Origin: Jingweiarchaeum tengchongense
Lineage (GTDB): Archaea; Nanobdellota; Nanobdellia; Jingweiarchaeales; Jingweiarchaeaceae
Assembly (NCBI GenBank): GCA_038874075.1
Contig: JAVZDD010000004.1
Coordinates: 7,110 to 71,109, forward strand
Direction: 5' to 3'
Length of the DNA stretch: 64,000 nt
Shown here piece after piece: positions 43,964 to 51,089 of this stretch (positions are counted from its first letter, which is position 1; each line of letters opens with the position of its first letter). The position numbers and the translations under genes were made by a program. The notes below the pieces were generated by a model. It saw only the letters and a list, made by a program, of their open reading frames with translations. It was not told where the DNA came from and searched no databases.

Positions 43964-44862
43964 TCTTCAGTAAAAATTCTTTTACTCTTATACTCTTCAT
44001 CTGGAAATTTTTCCCAAAGTTCTTTTCTTCTTGCCTCAAGGAGGTCATTCTGCTTTCCAATATATTCAGCCGCTGTTAAAACTTTTACACCTTTCTCTTC
44101 AGCTCTTTCAAAAACTTCACTTATCTTTTCTCTCCACTTTAAATCTCTTAAAAAATGGTGATCAACAACAAGTGCCTCAAGTGGACAATCCTCAATGATT
44201 CTTATCATGTTACTTATTGACTTTTTCATCGCTTGCACTCCAAATCTATAAAACATATATGAAAGTGGACCATCCAAGAAAACCAGGTTTGGTTTATTTT
44301 CAAGTATAAAATTTAATTGATCTGTTTGACTTGGACCCTCGACATCACTTGTGTGTATGAATTTATATTCACCATCATCAACTAATATCTCAACAACAAA
44401 ACCAAGTCTTGAGTTTGTTCCGTGGAAAACAGGTCTAGAAAATTTTATTTTTGTTTTACCAAATTGAAATTCTTTACCATCGCAATATTCCAACTTTTTA
44501 GGTAAATTTTTGATTTGATTAATAAAGAAAGCAGCTCTACCTTTTTGACTGTAATTGATTTTTTCTATTGGATTTTTTATTAAAACAATTTTATTCTTGT
44601 AAATTTCTAGACCCTCATTTGGATCATGATGGTCATAATGGTAATGTGAAATGATGAGTATGTCACATTGTTTAGCAAATTTTATAATTTCATTCCAGTG
44701 TTCATCTAATCTTTTTAATTCAAGTGGATGTGGTTGTATTCCATACCTTATTGGTGCCAGTGAAACACCAGGATCAATAAAAATATTGATATCTTTTGTC
44801 TCCAAATAACAAGCCATACTCCTAGTGCCCATACTATCAAATGCAATCGGTACTATCTTCAT
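43960..44862 (-). CDS. UPF0282 metallo-beta-lactamase-fold protein
   Basis: Starts MKIVPIAFDSMGTRSMACYL, then FIDPGVSLAPIRYGIQPHPLE, SHYHYDHHDP (metal motif), FSRPVFHGTNSRLGFVV, FIHTSDVEGPSQ and a late VDHHFLRD. This is the archaeal UPF0282 family, uncharacterised, of the MBL fold. I chose ATG 44862, one base after the upstream stop, because family members start MKIVP; the frame continues upstream inside the neighbour. It and the next gene (44864-45856) form a two-gene unit next to DNA ligase. Confidence 0.9.
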   Translation of the reverse strand: MKIVPIAFDSMGTRSMACYLETKDINIFIDPGVSLAPIRYGIQPHPLELKRLDEHWNEIIKFAKQCDILIISHYHYDHHDPNEGLEIYKNKIVLIKNPIEKINYSQKGRAAFFINQIKNLPKKLEYCDGKEFQFGKTKIKFSRPVFHGTNSRLGFVVEILVDDGEYKFIHTSDVEGPSQTDQLNFILENKPNLVFLDGPLSYMFYRFGVQAMKKSISNMIRIIEDCPLEALVVDHHFLRDLKWREKISEVFERAEEKGVKVLTAAEYIGKQNDLLEARRKELWEKFPDEEYKSKRIFTED

Positions 44863-44863
44863 T

Positions 44864-45856
44864 TTAATCTTTCTCAATAAAATCAAGTATCTTCTTTTGG
44901 GAATTGTTTAACGAGATCGCATCATATCCCAATTTTCTTAATTCGTTTGCAAATTCATCTGCGAACCCATGAAATGTAAAAATCTTTTTAGGATTAACCA
45001 TTTTCACTGTTTCAACTAAACCATTAAAATCTGCATGATCGCTGAGCGGAAATGCTTCATCGCAATTAAACATGTACTTATAACCATCACCAATTACCCA
45101 ACCAGAAAACATCACTACTTTAGCATCAAATCTTTCTTTTATTTTTTTAATTGTGGTTGAATGGTGAAGATAGGTTGGGAAGATGAATATACTCGGCTTA
45201 CTTATCTGTTTAAAACCATAAATTTCAAAATCCTTTATTTTCGTTCCAAGAAAAGAATATATTTCATTTATCCTGGCAATTGATTCATGAACATAGACTT
45301 GCCAATTTAGCTCTTCAACCATTTTTGTTAATATCTGTGCCTTTCCTAATGTGTAACCAAGCAATATCACACTATTATTTTTTCTTAATTCACTAGAAAT
45401 CCAATCTCGCGCTTCTCCTATCACTTCATTTTGCTTCGGAAAAATGAATTCTCTGTTTCCATACGTTGATTCAATAATTAACACATCCGCTTTTGGTGGT
45501 TTGAATCCGTTTAAGAAAAATCTTGAGTTATTACAAAAATCACCTGTATAGAGAATTTTTTCATCATCCTCAATTAACAATGCACTTGATCCAAGAATAT
45601 GACCTGTATTTATTAATTTTAGATTTAAACTTGATTCCCCTTCTTTCAATAACCTTGGTGTAATATAGTACTTATTAATAATTAATCCAGCGGTTTCCCT
45701 TGAGCACAGTATTTTTGTATTTTTGAATTTTCTTATTAAATGATCGCTATGTGCATGTGATATAAAATTTAAATCACCAACTCTCTTTCTTGAATCACAA
45801 AGAATTTCAGTATTATTTATTTTTATACTGATACCATCATTACCGCTTATCAACAT
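44864..45856 (-). CDS. MBL-fold nuclease, similar to ligase-associated DNA exonuclease / archaeal beta-CASP-like
   Basis: Key parts: FISHAHSDHL (metal motif near residue 36), GHILGSSALLIED, ILYTGDF, IIESTYGNREFIFPKQNEVI, VILLGYTLGKAQIL, and FPLSDHADFNGLVETVKMV followed by IFTFHGFADEFANELRKLG. The GY.LGKAQ, LSDHADF.GL and HG.A..FA segments are the ones I associate with the ligase-associated DNA exonuclease group of COG1236, which in bacteria sits beside ATP-dependent DNA ligases. Here too a DNA ligase gene is close by. RNA processing by an archaeal beta-CASP relative is the alternative. Confidence 0.82.
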   Translation of the reverse strand: MLISGNDGISIKINNTEILCDSRKRVGDLNFISHAHSDHLIRKFKNTKILCSRETAGLIINKYYITPRLLKEGESSLNLKLINTGHILGSSALLIEDDEKILYTGDFCNNSRFFLNGFKPPKADVLIIESTYGNREFIFPKQNEVIGEARDWISSELRKNNSVILLGYTLGKAQILTKMVEELNWQVYVHESIARINEIYSFLGTKIKDFEIYGFKQISKPSIFIFPTYLHHSTTIKKIKERFDAKVVMFSGWVIGDGYKYMFNCDEAFPLSDHADFNGLVETVKMVNPKKIFTFHGFADEFANELRKLGYDAISLNNSQKKILDFIEKD

Positions 45857-45936
45857 CAAATAAAGAAAGGAAATCAACAGATTTAAACATTATTGAATTC
45901 GAAAGTGTTTTTAATTAAGAACGTATACTAATTTTT

Positions 45937-46392
45937 ATGAAAAAAGGTGTTGAACTTCCAACTAGCACGATTGTAATCATTATCGTTGCACTACTTGTCC
46001 TCGTTGTTGCGCTGATCGTGACAGGGAAAGGTGGTGATATTGCAGCTAAGATAGGCTCGTTAGTATATGGGACAACACCATCTTCCGTGGAGCAAATAAG
46101 ATTATCATGTGAATTGGCATGTGCTGCAGTAGCAAATGCATGTGGTGATGTAGATTGCATGTATAAATCAGATTATTGTCAAAAAACATTTTTGCTCGAT
46201 CAAAATAAAGTTCATTGTTGGGATGCTACAGTGAATTTTCATTGCAATATAACAAGACTTGGAACGGAATTACCATGTATCTATGATCCAACACTAAATA
46301 CACGTATGTGTTGTCAGGACAGCACACCAACAAATGCTGAATGGAATGCTGATTGTGGCGTTCCAAATTTTAATACTGGTTGTCCGACCTAG
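45937..46392 (+). CDS. Cysteine-rich type IV pilin-like secreted protein
   Basis: The N-terminus MKKGVELPTSTIVIIIVALL, a short charged leader followed by one hydrophobic helix, resembles class III (prepilin-like) signals seen in archaeal pilin-like proteins. The remaining 115 residues have about 11 cysteines (for example LSCELACAAVANACGDVDC), suggesting a disulfide-rich extracellular domain. No named family recognised. It overlaps the convergent 41-residue gene by four bases. Confidence 0.7.
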   Translation: MKKGVELPTSTIVIIIVALLVLVVALIVTGKGGDIAAKIGSLVYGTTPSSVEQIRLSCELACAAVANACGDVDCMYKSDYCQKTFLLDQNKVHCWDATVNFHCNITRLGTELPCIYDPTLNTRMCCQDSTPTNAEWNADCGVPNFNTGCPT

Positions 46393-46514
46393 CTCCAATC
46401 CTTACTTTTCTCCTTTATTCTATTCAGCCACCATTCAGCATCTCTTTCCATTTCTTCCTGTTTCTTCTTTTTCTCAATTTCTGAAAGCCAATCATCTATT
46501 TTATAGAATTTCAT
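46389..46514 (-). CDS. Small helical protein, 41 aa
   Basis: Frame from ATG 46514 to TAG 46391-46389 reads MKFYKIDDWLSEIEKKKKQE and continues with EMERDAEWWLNRIKEK. It is very charged, helical, probably a coiled coil. AGGTGA lies five bases before the start, a good SD. Its stop overlaps the stop of the pilin-like gene. No family recognised. Confidence 0.5.
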   Translation of the reverse strand: MKFYKIDDWLSEIEKKKKQEEMERDAEWWLNRIKEKSKDWS

Positions 46515-46616
46515 TTTTTCACCTATTATAAAAAAAGAAATTTTGTTTTTTAATTAGAACCACACACATTCCACTTTTCCACTAATCTTTTAACTTACAA
46601 TTTTTTAATAATCTAT

Positions 46617-46937
46617 ATGAAAATATTTTTCAAAAAGAAAGATGAAAATGAAATTGTTGTAGAAACAGAGAATGCAAGTGATGAGAGCGAAGGCAAAGTC
46701 ATATTACAGATCAAGTCAGATGATAAGATAAAAACTTTTGTTTTGACCATTAACGAAGCAAGAGAACTAAGAGATAGAATTTCAAATTTTTTGGAAAAGA
46801 ACGATCAAAAAATTATAGAACTACTTAATCAATATAGCACCTATACAAGTGAAATACCTAGTAGTGCATTTAGTATGTTTGACACAGAAACAAAGGTTGA
46901 GAAAAAACAAGAACCAAAGATACAGTTTTACTATTGA
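46617..46937 (+). CDS. Hypothetical acidic protein
   Basis: A 106-residue soluble protein with an acidic N-terminus, a predicted beta-rich centre (KVILQIKSDDKIKTFVLTI) and helix NEARELRDRISNFLEKNDQK, then a Pro/Tyr-containing tail ending FYY. No family recognised. It is convergent with the DUF155-like gene, with no bases between their ends. Confidence 0.6.
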   Translation: MKIFFKKKDENEIVVETENASDESEGKVILQIKSDDKIKTFVLTINEARELRDRISNFLEKNDQKIIELLNQYSTYTSEIPSSAFSMFDTETKVEKKQEPKIQFYY

Positions 46938-48080
46938 CTATTTAAAAAGCTCAATCACTAAGAGGATTAGCTCAATTAAAAATATTATCACAATCAATAT
47001 CTCGATCATTTCTGAGCGATGTACATCGATTTTATCACTGGCAATCGTATAAAGCTCAGCCAATGTGCTTAACTTTTCATTTATTGTTTTCTCCCAATCA
47101 TCAAGATGCAATCTTTCTGAAAGGAAAGAATAGTGCTTTGCCAATGTATAATCACCAATGAATTTTGTGATGTTGCGTGTGTTCTCCAATATTTCACTCA
47201 TTTTTATCCTCAACTCTGAAATCTCTCTGACAGTCTGCTCAATTTTTTTACCTAGGAACACAAATTTCATTCCACCAACTGTGAGTTTTTTTAAATCATC
47301 ATGTGCCTTTGCTATTTTTTTATCGACAATTTCGTCATATACTCTTAATTTTAATAATTGAAGTAGTGCAAGTTCAGTTACTAACAAATAATCCTCATAC
47401 TTCCCGCTTGGTTCAATGATCAAACTTGAGCCCCAATCGACAATCACAAGATCATTGGAGAAATAAGAGAAATTGAACTTTATCGCTTCATTAATCTCTG
47501 TTTCTGAAATTTTATCGATTTTATCTTCTTCCCTGAGAATTCCAGTAATAACTCTTTTATTTCCTTTTAAAAAATTACTTGCATCTATCTTCCCATTTTC
47601 AATTTTGCTGATACAAAAAATTTTGTATGTTTCAGGAATTTCAATTGATTTAGTGGCTTCGTAGATTGGTTTTATATATTCTTTCAAGCTCTCTTCAGTT
47701 CTATCTTTTATCTGCTTACTCATTTCCCTGAAACTTGTTTTCTTGCCACCATACTTGAAAACGAATTCCTTAGAAAATTTTAACAGCTCCTTTATCTCAC
47801 AAGAGAATGGTATTTTGAACAATATCGAGATTGCGCCAATATTGTATATTCTTACATTTATCCTAAACTCTTCCTCTTTATCAAATATCTTCATCTTTCT
47901 TTTTCCCAAATCAACAAAAATTGGTGGCCAACCAAGTTCAATGTATTCTGGCATAGCTCGATCTGATTTTAATCCAAAGAATTGAGGTAATCGATTTAGA
48001 ATCTTTTCCACTTTACTTATGTCTATTTCACTACCAACACTGTAAAGATAAATGCAAACAATTTCCCCACTAACCTTCAT
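46938..48080 (-). CDS. DUF155 (RMD1/YagE-like) membrane-tethered protein
   Basis: A 380-residue protein with an N-terminal mixed alpha/beta part, a helical middle (VTELALLQLLKLRVYDEIVDKKI) and a C-terminal hydrophobic helix in SEMIEILIVIIFLIELILLVIELF. The order, helix-rich centre and an acidic pre-TM segment followed by an E-containing TM match the DUF155 (RMD1) family. The match is by layout and is moderate. Function in archaea is unknown. Confidence 0.6.
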   Translation of the reverse strand: MKVSGEIVCIYLYSVGSEIDISKVEKILNRLPQFFGLKSDRAMPEYIELGWPPIFVDLGKRKMKIFDKEEEFRINVRIYNIGAISILFKIPFSCEIKELLKFSKEFVFKYGGKKTSFREMSKQIKDRTEESLKEYIKPIYEATKSIEIPETYKIFCISKIENGKIDASNFLKGNKRVITGILREEDKIDKISETEINEAIKFNFSYFSNDLVIVDWGSSLIIEPSGKYEDYLLVTELALLQLLKLRVYDEIVDKKIAKAHDDLKKLTVGGMKFVFLGKKIEQTVREISELRIKMSEILENTRNITKFIGDYTLAKHYSFLSERLHLDDWEKTINEKLSTLAELYTIASDKIDVHRSEMIEILIVIIFLIELILLVIELFK

Positions 48081-48113
48081 AAATTTCTTAATAAATTTAA
48101 CCTACTTAAACCT

Positions 48114-48452
48114 TTAGATAAGAGGTAGCTTAAAAGCAGTAAAGAAATCAAGGAAAAGATGCGAGGCATAACCAATTAAAAAACTAGCAATTCTGAGTTC
48201 GTTATTCTTTATGAAATAAATCGAGAAAAATAGCATAATTAAAAGTGTTGTGACACTATGAAAGAATTTTCTATGTTTTCTTTTCTCAGGAACTTCAATT
48301 ACATCAGGCAAAAGCGATCCAAATGAACAGAAGATTGCATTTGCAACTCTTTCTTTGAATGAGAATGTTGCAATTGATTCAAAAAAACCTATTATTTCAG
48401 TCAGAAAAAAACCAACCAGAAATGCAAATAAGAAATGTGTTTCTCTTCTCAT
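48114..48452 (-). CDS. DUF457-like metal-dependent membrane hydrolase
   Basis: Short (112 aa) polytopic membrane protein with the YdjM/DUF457 pattern: THFLFAFLVGFF at the start, GSLLPDVIEVP (Asp after L-P), RKFFHSVTTLL (His) and GYASHLFLDFFT (His and Asp), which group near the membrane surface as a metal site in the family. Activity unproven. Its start overlaps the next gene's stop at ATGA (48452). Confidence 0.75.
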   Translation of the reverse strand: MRRETHFLFAFLVGFFLTEIIGFFESIATFSFKERVANAIFCSFGSLLPDVIEVPEKRKHRKFFHSVTTLLIMLFFSIYFIKNNELRIASFLIGYASHLFLDFFTAFKLPLI

Positions 48453-48724
48453 TTTATTGTGGGCAAGTTTGTTCCCTCTTTCTCCTCTTCCTTCTTTTTT
48501 TTATGTGTCTGATATATCAAATAAAATATTATACTAAAAACAAAAGAGAAGTAGAATAGAGAAAGGATCCATGGCGCAATTTTTAAAGTGGTAATGTCAT
48601 TGGTTAGAATCTTACCAAATCTCTTTGTAATGTCAATAATGTTGAACATGAGCGAGAATATCATAATTCCAACCACATAAACGATAGTAGCGGCGAAAGC
48701 AACTTTTTCGAACGGTATATCCAT
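48449..48724 (-). CDS. Small two-span membrane protein
   Basis: Ninety-one residues with hydrophobic segments near 8-28 and 52-74, separated by a charged loop (DITKRFGKILTNDITTLK) and followed by a Lys/Glu-rich tail. No family recognised. Its stop overlaps the DUF457-like gene start, so they are co-translated. It is divergent from the winged-helix gene at 48776. Confidence 0.6.
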   Translation of the reverse strand: MDIPFEKVAFAATIVYVVGIMIFSLMFNIIDITKRFGKILTNDITTLKIAPWILSLFYFSFVFSIIFYLIYQTHKKKKEEEKEGTNLPTIK

Positions 48725-48747
48725 GAAAAAGAAGAAGACTTTTAAAT

Positions 48748-48758
48748 TTATAAATATA
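48748..48758 (+). promoter_or_regulatory. TATA box, leaderless start
   Basis: TTATAAATATA lies about 23 bases (centre) before the ATG at 48776, in the 51-base divergent gap. The spacing predicts transcription starting at or next to the ATG. It supports ATG 48776 over the in-frame GTG at 48767. Confidence 0.5.
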
Positions 48759-48775
48759 CTGATATTTTGTGTGAA

Positions 48776-49216
48776 ATGAAGCGAGTACTGAAAGAAATAC
48801 CATTATCTGAGATTTGTCTAAGAAAATTTGAGAAACCATCACAAGACATAGACGATGTGCTTAGAAAGTTTTGCATATCTATTGGTCTTCTGCAGAAAGG
48901 AGATTCTAGAGATTCAATAATTGATGTTTTGAAAATATTGTTGATAGCAAAGAGAGATAAGAAATTATTAAGCTCAGAAGAAATAAAAAGTGAGCTTGAT
49001 AAAATTAGAAATGAAAAGATTGCTAGTTCAAATGTAAGGAGACATTTACTAAGACTAAGACAAATTGGTATTGTAGAAGAAATAAAAAATAAGTATAGAA
49101 TAAAAGAATTTTTGAAATTACGAGAGATATTTGAAAATTACATTGAAAAGTTCATTATCGAACCAACGACACAACGAATAAAAGAATATTGTGACGAGAT
49201 AGACAAGAACTTCTAA
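48776..49216 (+). CDS. Winged-helix-like DNA-binding protein
   Basis: A 146-residue basic protein. Residues 50-110 have KLLSSEEIKSELDKIRNEKIASSNVRRHLLRLRQIGIVEEI, a helix-turn-helix with a following I-V-E-E-I turn, and NKYRIKEF as a wing. It ends in long helices. This suits an archaeal transcription regulator. It is convergent (four-base overlap) with a second winged-helix gene beside the histone gene. Confidence 0.68.
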   Translation: MKRVLKEIPLSEICLRKFEKPSQDIDDVLRKFCISIGLLQKGDSRDSIIDVLKILLIAKRDKKLLSSEEIKSELDKIRNEKIASSNVRRHLLRLRQIGIVEEIKNKYRIKEFLKLREIFENYIEKFIIEPTTQRIKEYCDEIDKNF

Positions 49217-49500
49217 CTTTTTTCCAATTTTTCAAATCTCTTGTACAAGTTTTCTAAGAGAGAAGCTATTTCCTCACCTTCCTTACTCAATGATACAATT
49301 TTTAATCTACCTTTCTTTTCAAATTGGACCAATCTTGCTCTTTGTAATTCTTGAAGTATCCTTACGGTGTGGGAATAAGTACAATCAACTTGTTTTGCGA
49401 GCACACTTACATATTTTATCCGATCTTTCTTTGCTAATTGAATCAGCATCAAAACTGGTTTTTTTCTAAAGAAGAATGTGATGAGTTTTTTTTCTTTCAT
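49213..49500 (-). CDS. MarR/ArsR-like winged-helix regulator
   Basis: Ninety-five residues: FFFRKKPVLMLIQLAKKD, then YVSVLAKQVDCTYSHTVRILQEL (helix-turn-helix with S-H-T-V), then RARLVQFEKKGRLKIVSLSKEG (wing) and a C-terminal helix. The fold is a minimal MarR/ArsR-like winged helix. It starts seven bases after the histone gene on the same strand, so they are probably one transcript. Confidence 0.8.
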   Translation of the reverse strand: MKEKKLITFFFRKKPVLMLIQLAKKDRIKYVSVLAKQVDCTYSHTVRILQELQRARLVQFEKKGRLKIVSLSKEGEEIASLLENLYKRFEKLEKS

Positions 49501-49506
49501 TTTTCT

Positions 49507-49722
49507 CTACCTTAATTTTACCAATTTTATGTCATCACTTTTAATTGTCTTTCTACCAGCATGAGATGCCATTTTTACTGCGCTTTCACTAATCTTTACA
49601 CCAACTTCCTCTAGGATCTCAGCCATCTTCTTAACCGCTTCTATGCTTACCCTGTTTACTCCTTCTCTACTTCCCACTTCTCGCATCAATTTTTCTAGTG
49701 TAGCAAGTGCGAGTAAACCCAT
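49507..49722 (-). CDS. Archaeal histone
   Basis: Seventy-one residues of a single histone fold: LATLEKLMREVGSREGVNRVS (helix 1 and loop), then IEAVKKMAEILEEVGVKISESAVKMASHAGRKTIKSDDIKLV. The R-V-S after the first loop, the long central helix, the R-K-T-I-K-S-D-D-I terminal segment (histone-fold R-T pair) are classical. It dimerises to compact DNA. A TATA-like element (about 49747-49760) is placed about 30 bases before ATG 49722. No N-terminal tail. Confidence 0.93.
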   Translation of the reverse strand: MGLLALATLEKLMREVGSREGVNRVSIEAVKKMAEILEEVGVKISESAVKMASHAGRKTIKSDDIKLVKLR

Positions 49723-49788
49723 ACTCTCAACTTGTTTTATTATTTTTTTATATAAATATTTATCTAATATAGGTTTTTAAATAAAAAT

Positions 49789-50040
49789 TTAAAATCCAGA
49801 TTTTGAGAAATGGATTCCTGCAGCAATGAAGACTAAGATAATTAATATTATAACAGCAATTGTGATCACCCAGCCCTGTTGTGCCCATGAAATGAAATTG
49901 ATGATTGCATCATTTATTGTACAGAATACAGAGAAAAGCGCAAACGTTTGCTGATTTGTATTATACATATTACACAAAATCGGTGAAAGGAAAAAGAGTG
50001 CCAGTATGATGATGATAACTGAAAAAATTTCCTTTTTCAT
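49789..50040 (-). CDS. Small two-span membrane protein
   Basis: Eighty-three residues with hydrophobic segments 8-24 and 57-78, two cysteines in SPILCNMYNTNQQTF and SVFCTINDAIINF between them. The first hydrophobic segment may be a signal. No family recognised. It is preceded by a 199-base region with a TATA-like element at about 50201-50215. Confidence 0.6.
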   Translation of the reverse strand: MKKEIFSVIIIILALFFLSPILCNMYNTNQQTFALFSVFCTINDAIINFISWAQQGWVITIAVIILIILVFIAAGIHFSKSGF

Positions 50041-50239
50041 GTTTTATAATAAGCAGAACTAATATTTATTAAATGCTGGCAATGAGGTGCCAATTTTCTA
50101 CAAGTAGTATTAACATCATCCCAACTAAAACAAATAAATCTTGTGTTTTGATTACGTCCTTTAAATCTACTTATTTTTGCATTTCCCATACTAATTTTTT
50201 TATAAGTTTTGAATTTTAATTTTATTTGGTAAATTATTG

Positions 50240-50866
50240 TTAAAGAATTTCTTTTAGTGTTTTTATATCAAATTTAGTATTTGAACATCCATTTTTTGTT
50301 AAAAACACACCTTGACCTGGAACAGAAAGTTTTTCCAGATAAGAATAACCCAATTTCAATTCTTCTGGACATGCTACACCGACGATACCATTATAATGAT
50401 ACTTCTCAAGTATCTTTGGTATACAAGAACCACCAGGCAATACATATACATCATATCCTTTGGATCTTCCTAACGTGGTCGATTCACTTATCAAGCAATC
50501 TGGTGAGCAGTTTTTACAGTAATAAGATGGTACGTTTGGGTCAAAATAAGCTTTGCATCTGTTGTCCATATATTTCCTTGCACAATGTGGTAAGAAAAGC
50601 GCCCTCTTTCCAGTTTCCTCAAATTTTGCCCTATTCTTCAAATTCTTAATTTGAATCTCAATCAAGTCACTCACTACTGTAATAGAATTTGATAGATTCA
50701 ATCCAGTCATTTCATCGACTTTGAATTTTTTCACTATTTTCGTTGCAAGGTTTTCGATTTTACTTGTCAAATCCTTCTCATCAATGAAATTTACGACCTT
50801 TTTCGTGATATCTCTAAAAAAATCCTTTGGGAATCCAGAAATATCAAAGTTGAATTTATATGGCAT
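50240..50866 (-). CDS. DUF116 protein
   Basis: DUF116 signature: LFLPHCARKYMDNRCKAYF, then YYCKNCSPDCLISESTTLGRSKG, then VYVLPGGSCIPKILEKY, then GIVGVACPEELKLGYSYLEKL, and a C-terminal VFLTKNGCSNTKFD. The eight conserved cysteines may bind iron-sulfur clusters. DUF116 proteins occur in archaea and anaerobes with no assigned reaction. Length (208 aa) is normal. It is upstream of, and on the same strand as, the tRNA-Arg(GCG) downstream gap. Confidence 0.9.
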   Translation of the reverse strand: MPYKFNFDISGFPKDFFRDITKKVVNFIDEKDLTSKIENLATKIVKKFKVDEMTGLNLSNSITVVSDLIEIQIKNLKNRAKFEETGKRALFLPHCARKYMDNRCKAYFDPNVPSYYCKNCSPDCLISESTTLGRSKGYDVYVLPGGSCIPKILEKYHYNGIVGVACPEELKLGYSYLEKLSVPGQGVFLTKNGCSNTKFDIKTLKEIL

Positions 50867-50970
50867 AATTTAATGTAAAAATTTTTTTCTTAAATTTTTA
50901 TTGTTTTTAAAAATAATGGCTCATTTCAAATTCTTTAGACAACTAGCCACAGTTTCCTTATTCAAATGAA

Positions 50971-51054
50971 TGCCCCTTCCGGGATTCGAACCCGGGTTAC
51001 AGCCTTTCCACTTGCAACCGCAGGGCCGTGTCCTATCCACTAGACTAAAGGGGC
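50971..51054 (-). tRNA. tRNA-Arg(GCG) with a 12-nt intron
   Basis: Acceptor GCCCCTT/AAGGGGC with A73, D-stem GTCT/GGAC, T-arm CCGGG-TTCGAAT-CCCGG. The anticodon stem CGGCC/GGCTG encloses 19 bases, so a 12-nt intron (51006-51017) lies between position 37 and 38; the mature loop is CTGCGGA, anticodon GCG. The pairing C32-G, U33.G, G34.U, C35-G between loop and intron end makes the short central helix of a relaxed bulge-helix-bulge splice site. Confidence 0.9.
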
Positions 51055-51089
51055 ATAATTAAAAAGAAATGTTTTATTTTATTAAAATC

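Noticed and set aside
50037..50189. 50-codon reverse-strand ORF upstream of the 49789-50040 gene, ending in an ATGA overlap, plus a second-frame hydrophobic stretch without a start codon
   Set aside because: The composition is not convincing, and the TATA-like element at 50201-50215 places the transcript start inside or past the ATG. Left as noncoding leader sequence unless conservation shows otherwise.
50971..51054. Reading the tRNA with a TTGCAAG anticodon loop as tRNA-Cys(GCA)
   Set aside because: The flanking bases do not form a 5-bp stem around that loop and A73 does not fit; the Arg(GCG) fold with a short intron pairs well.
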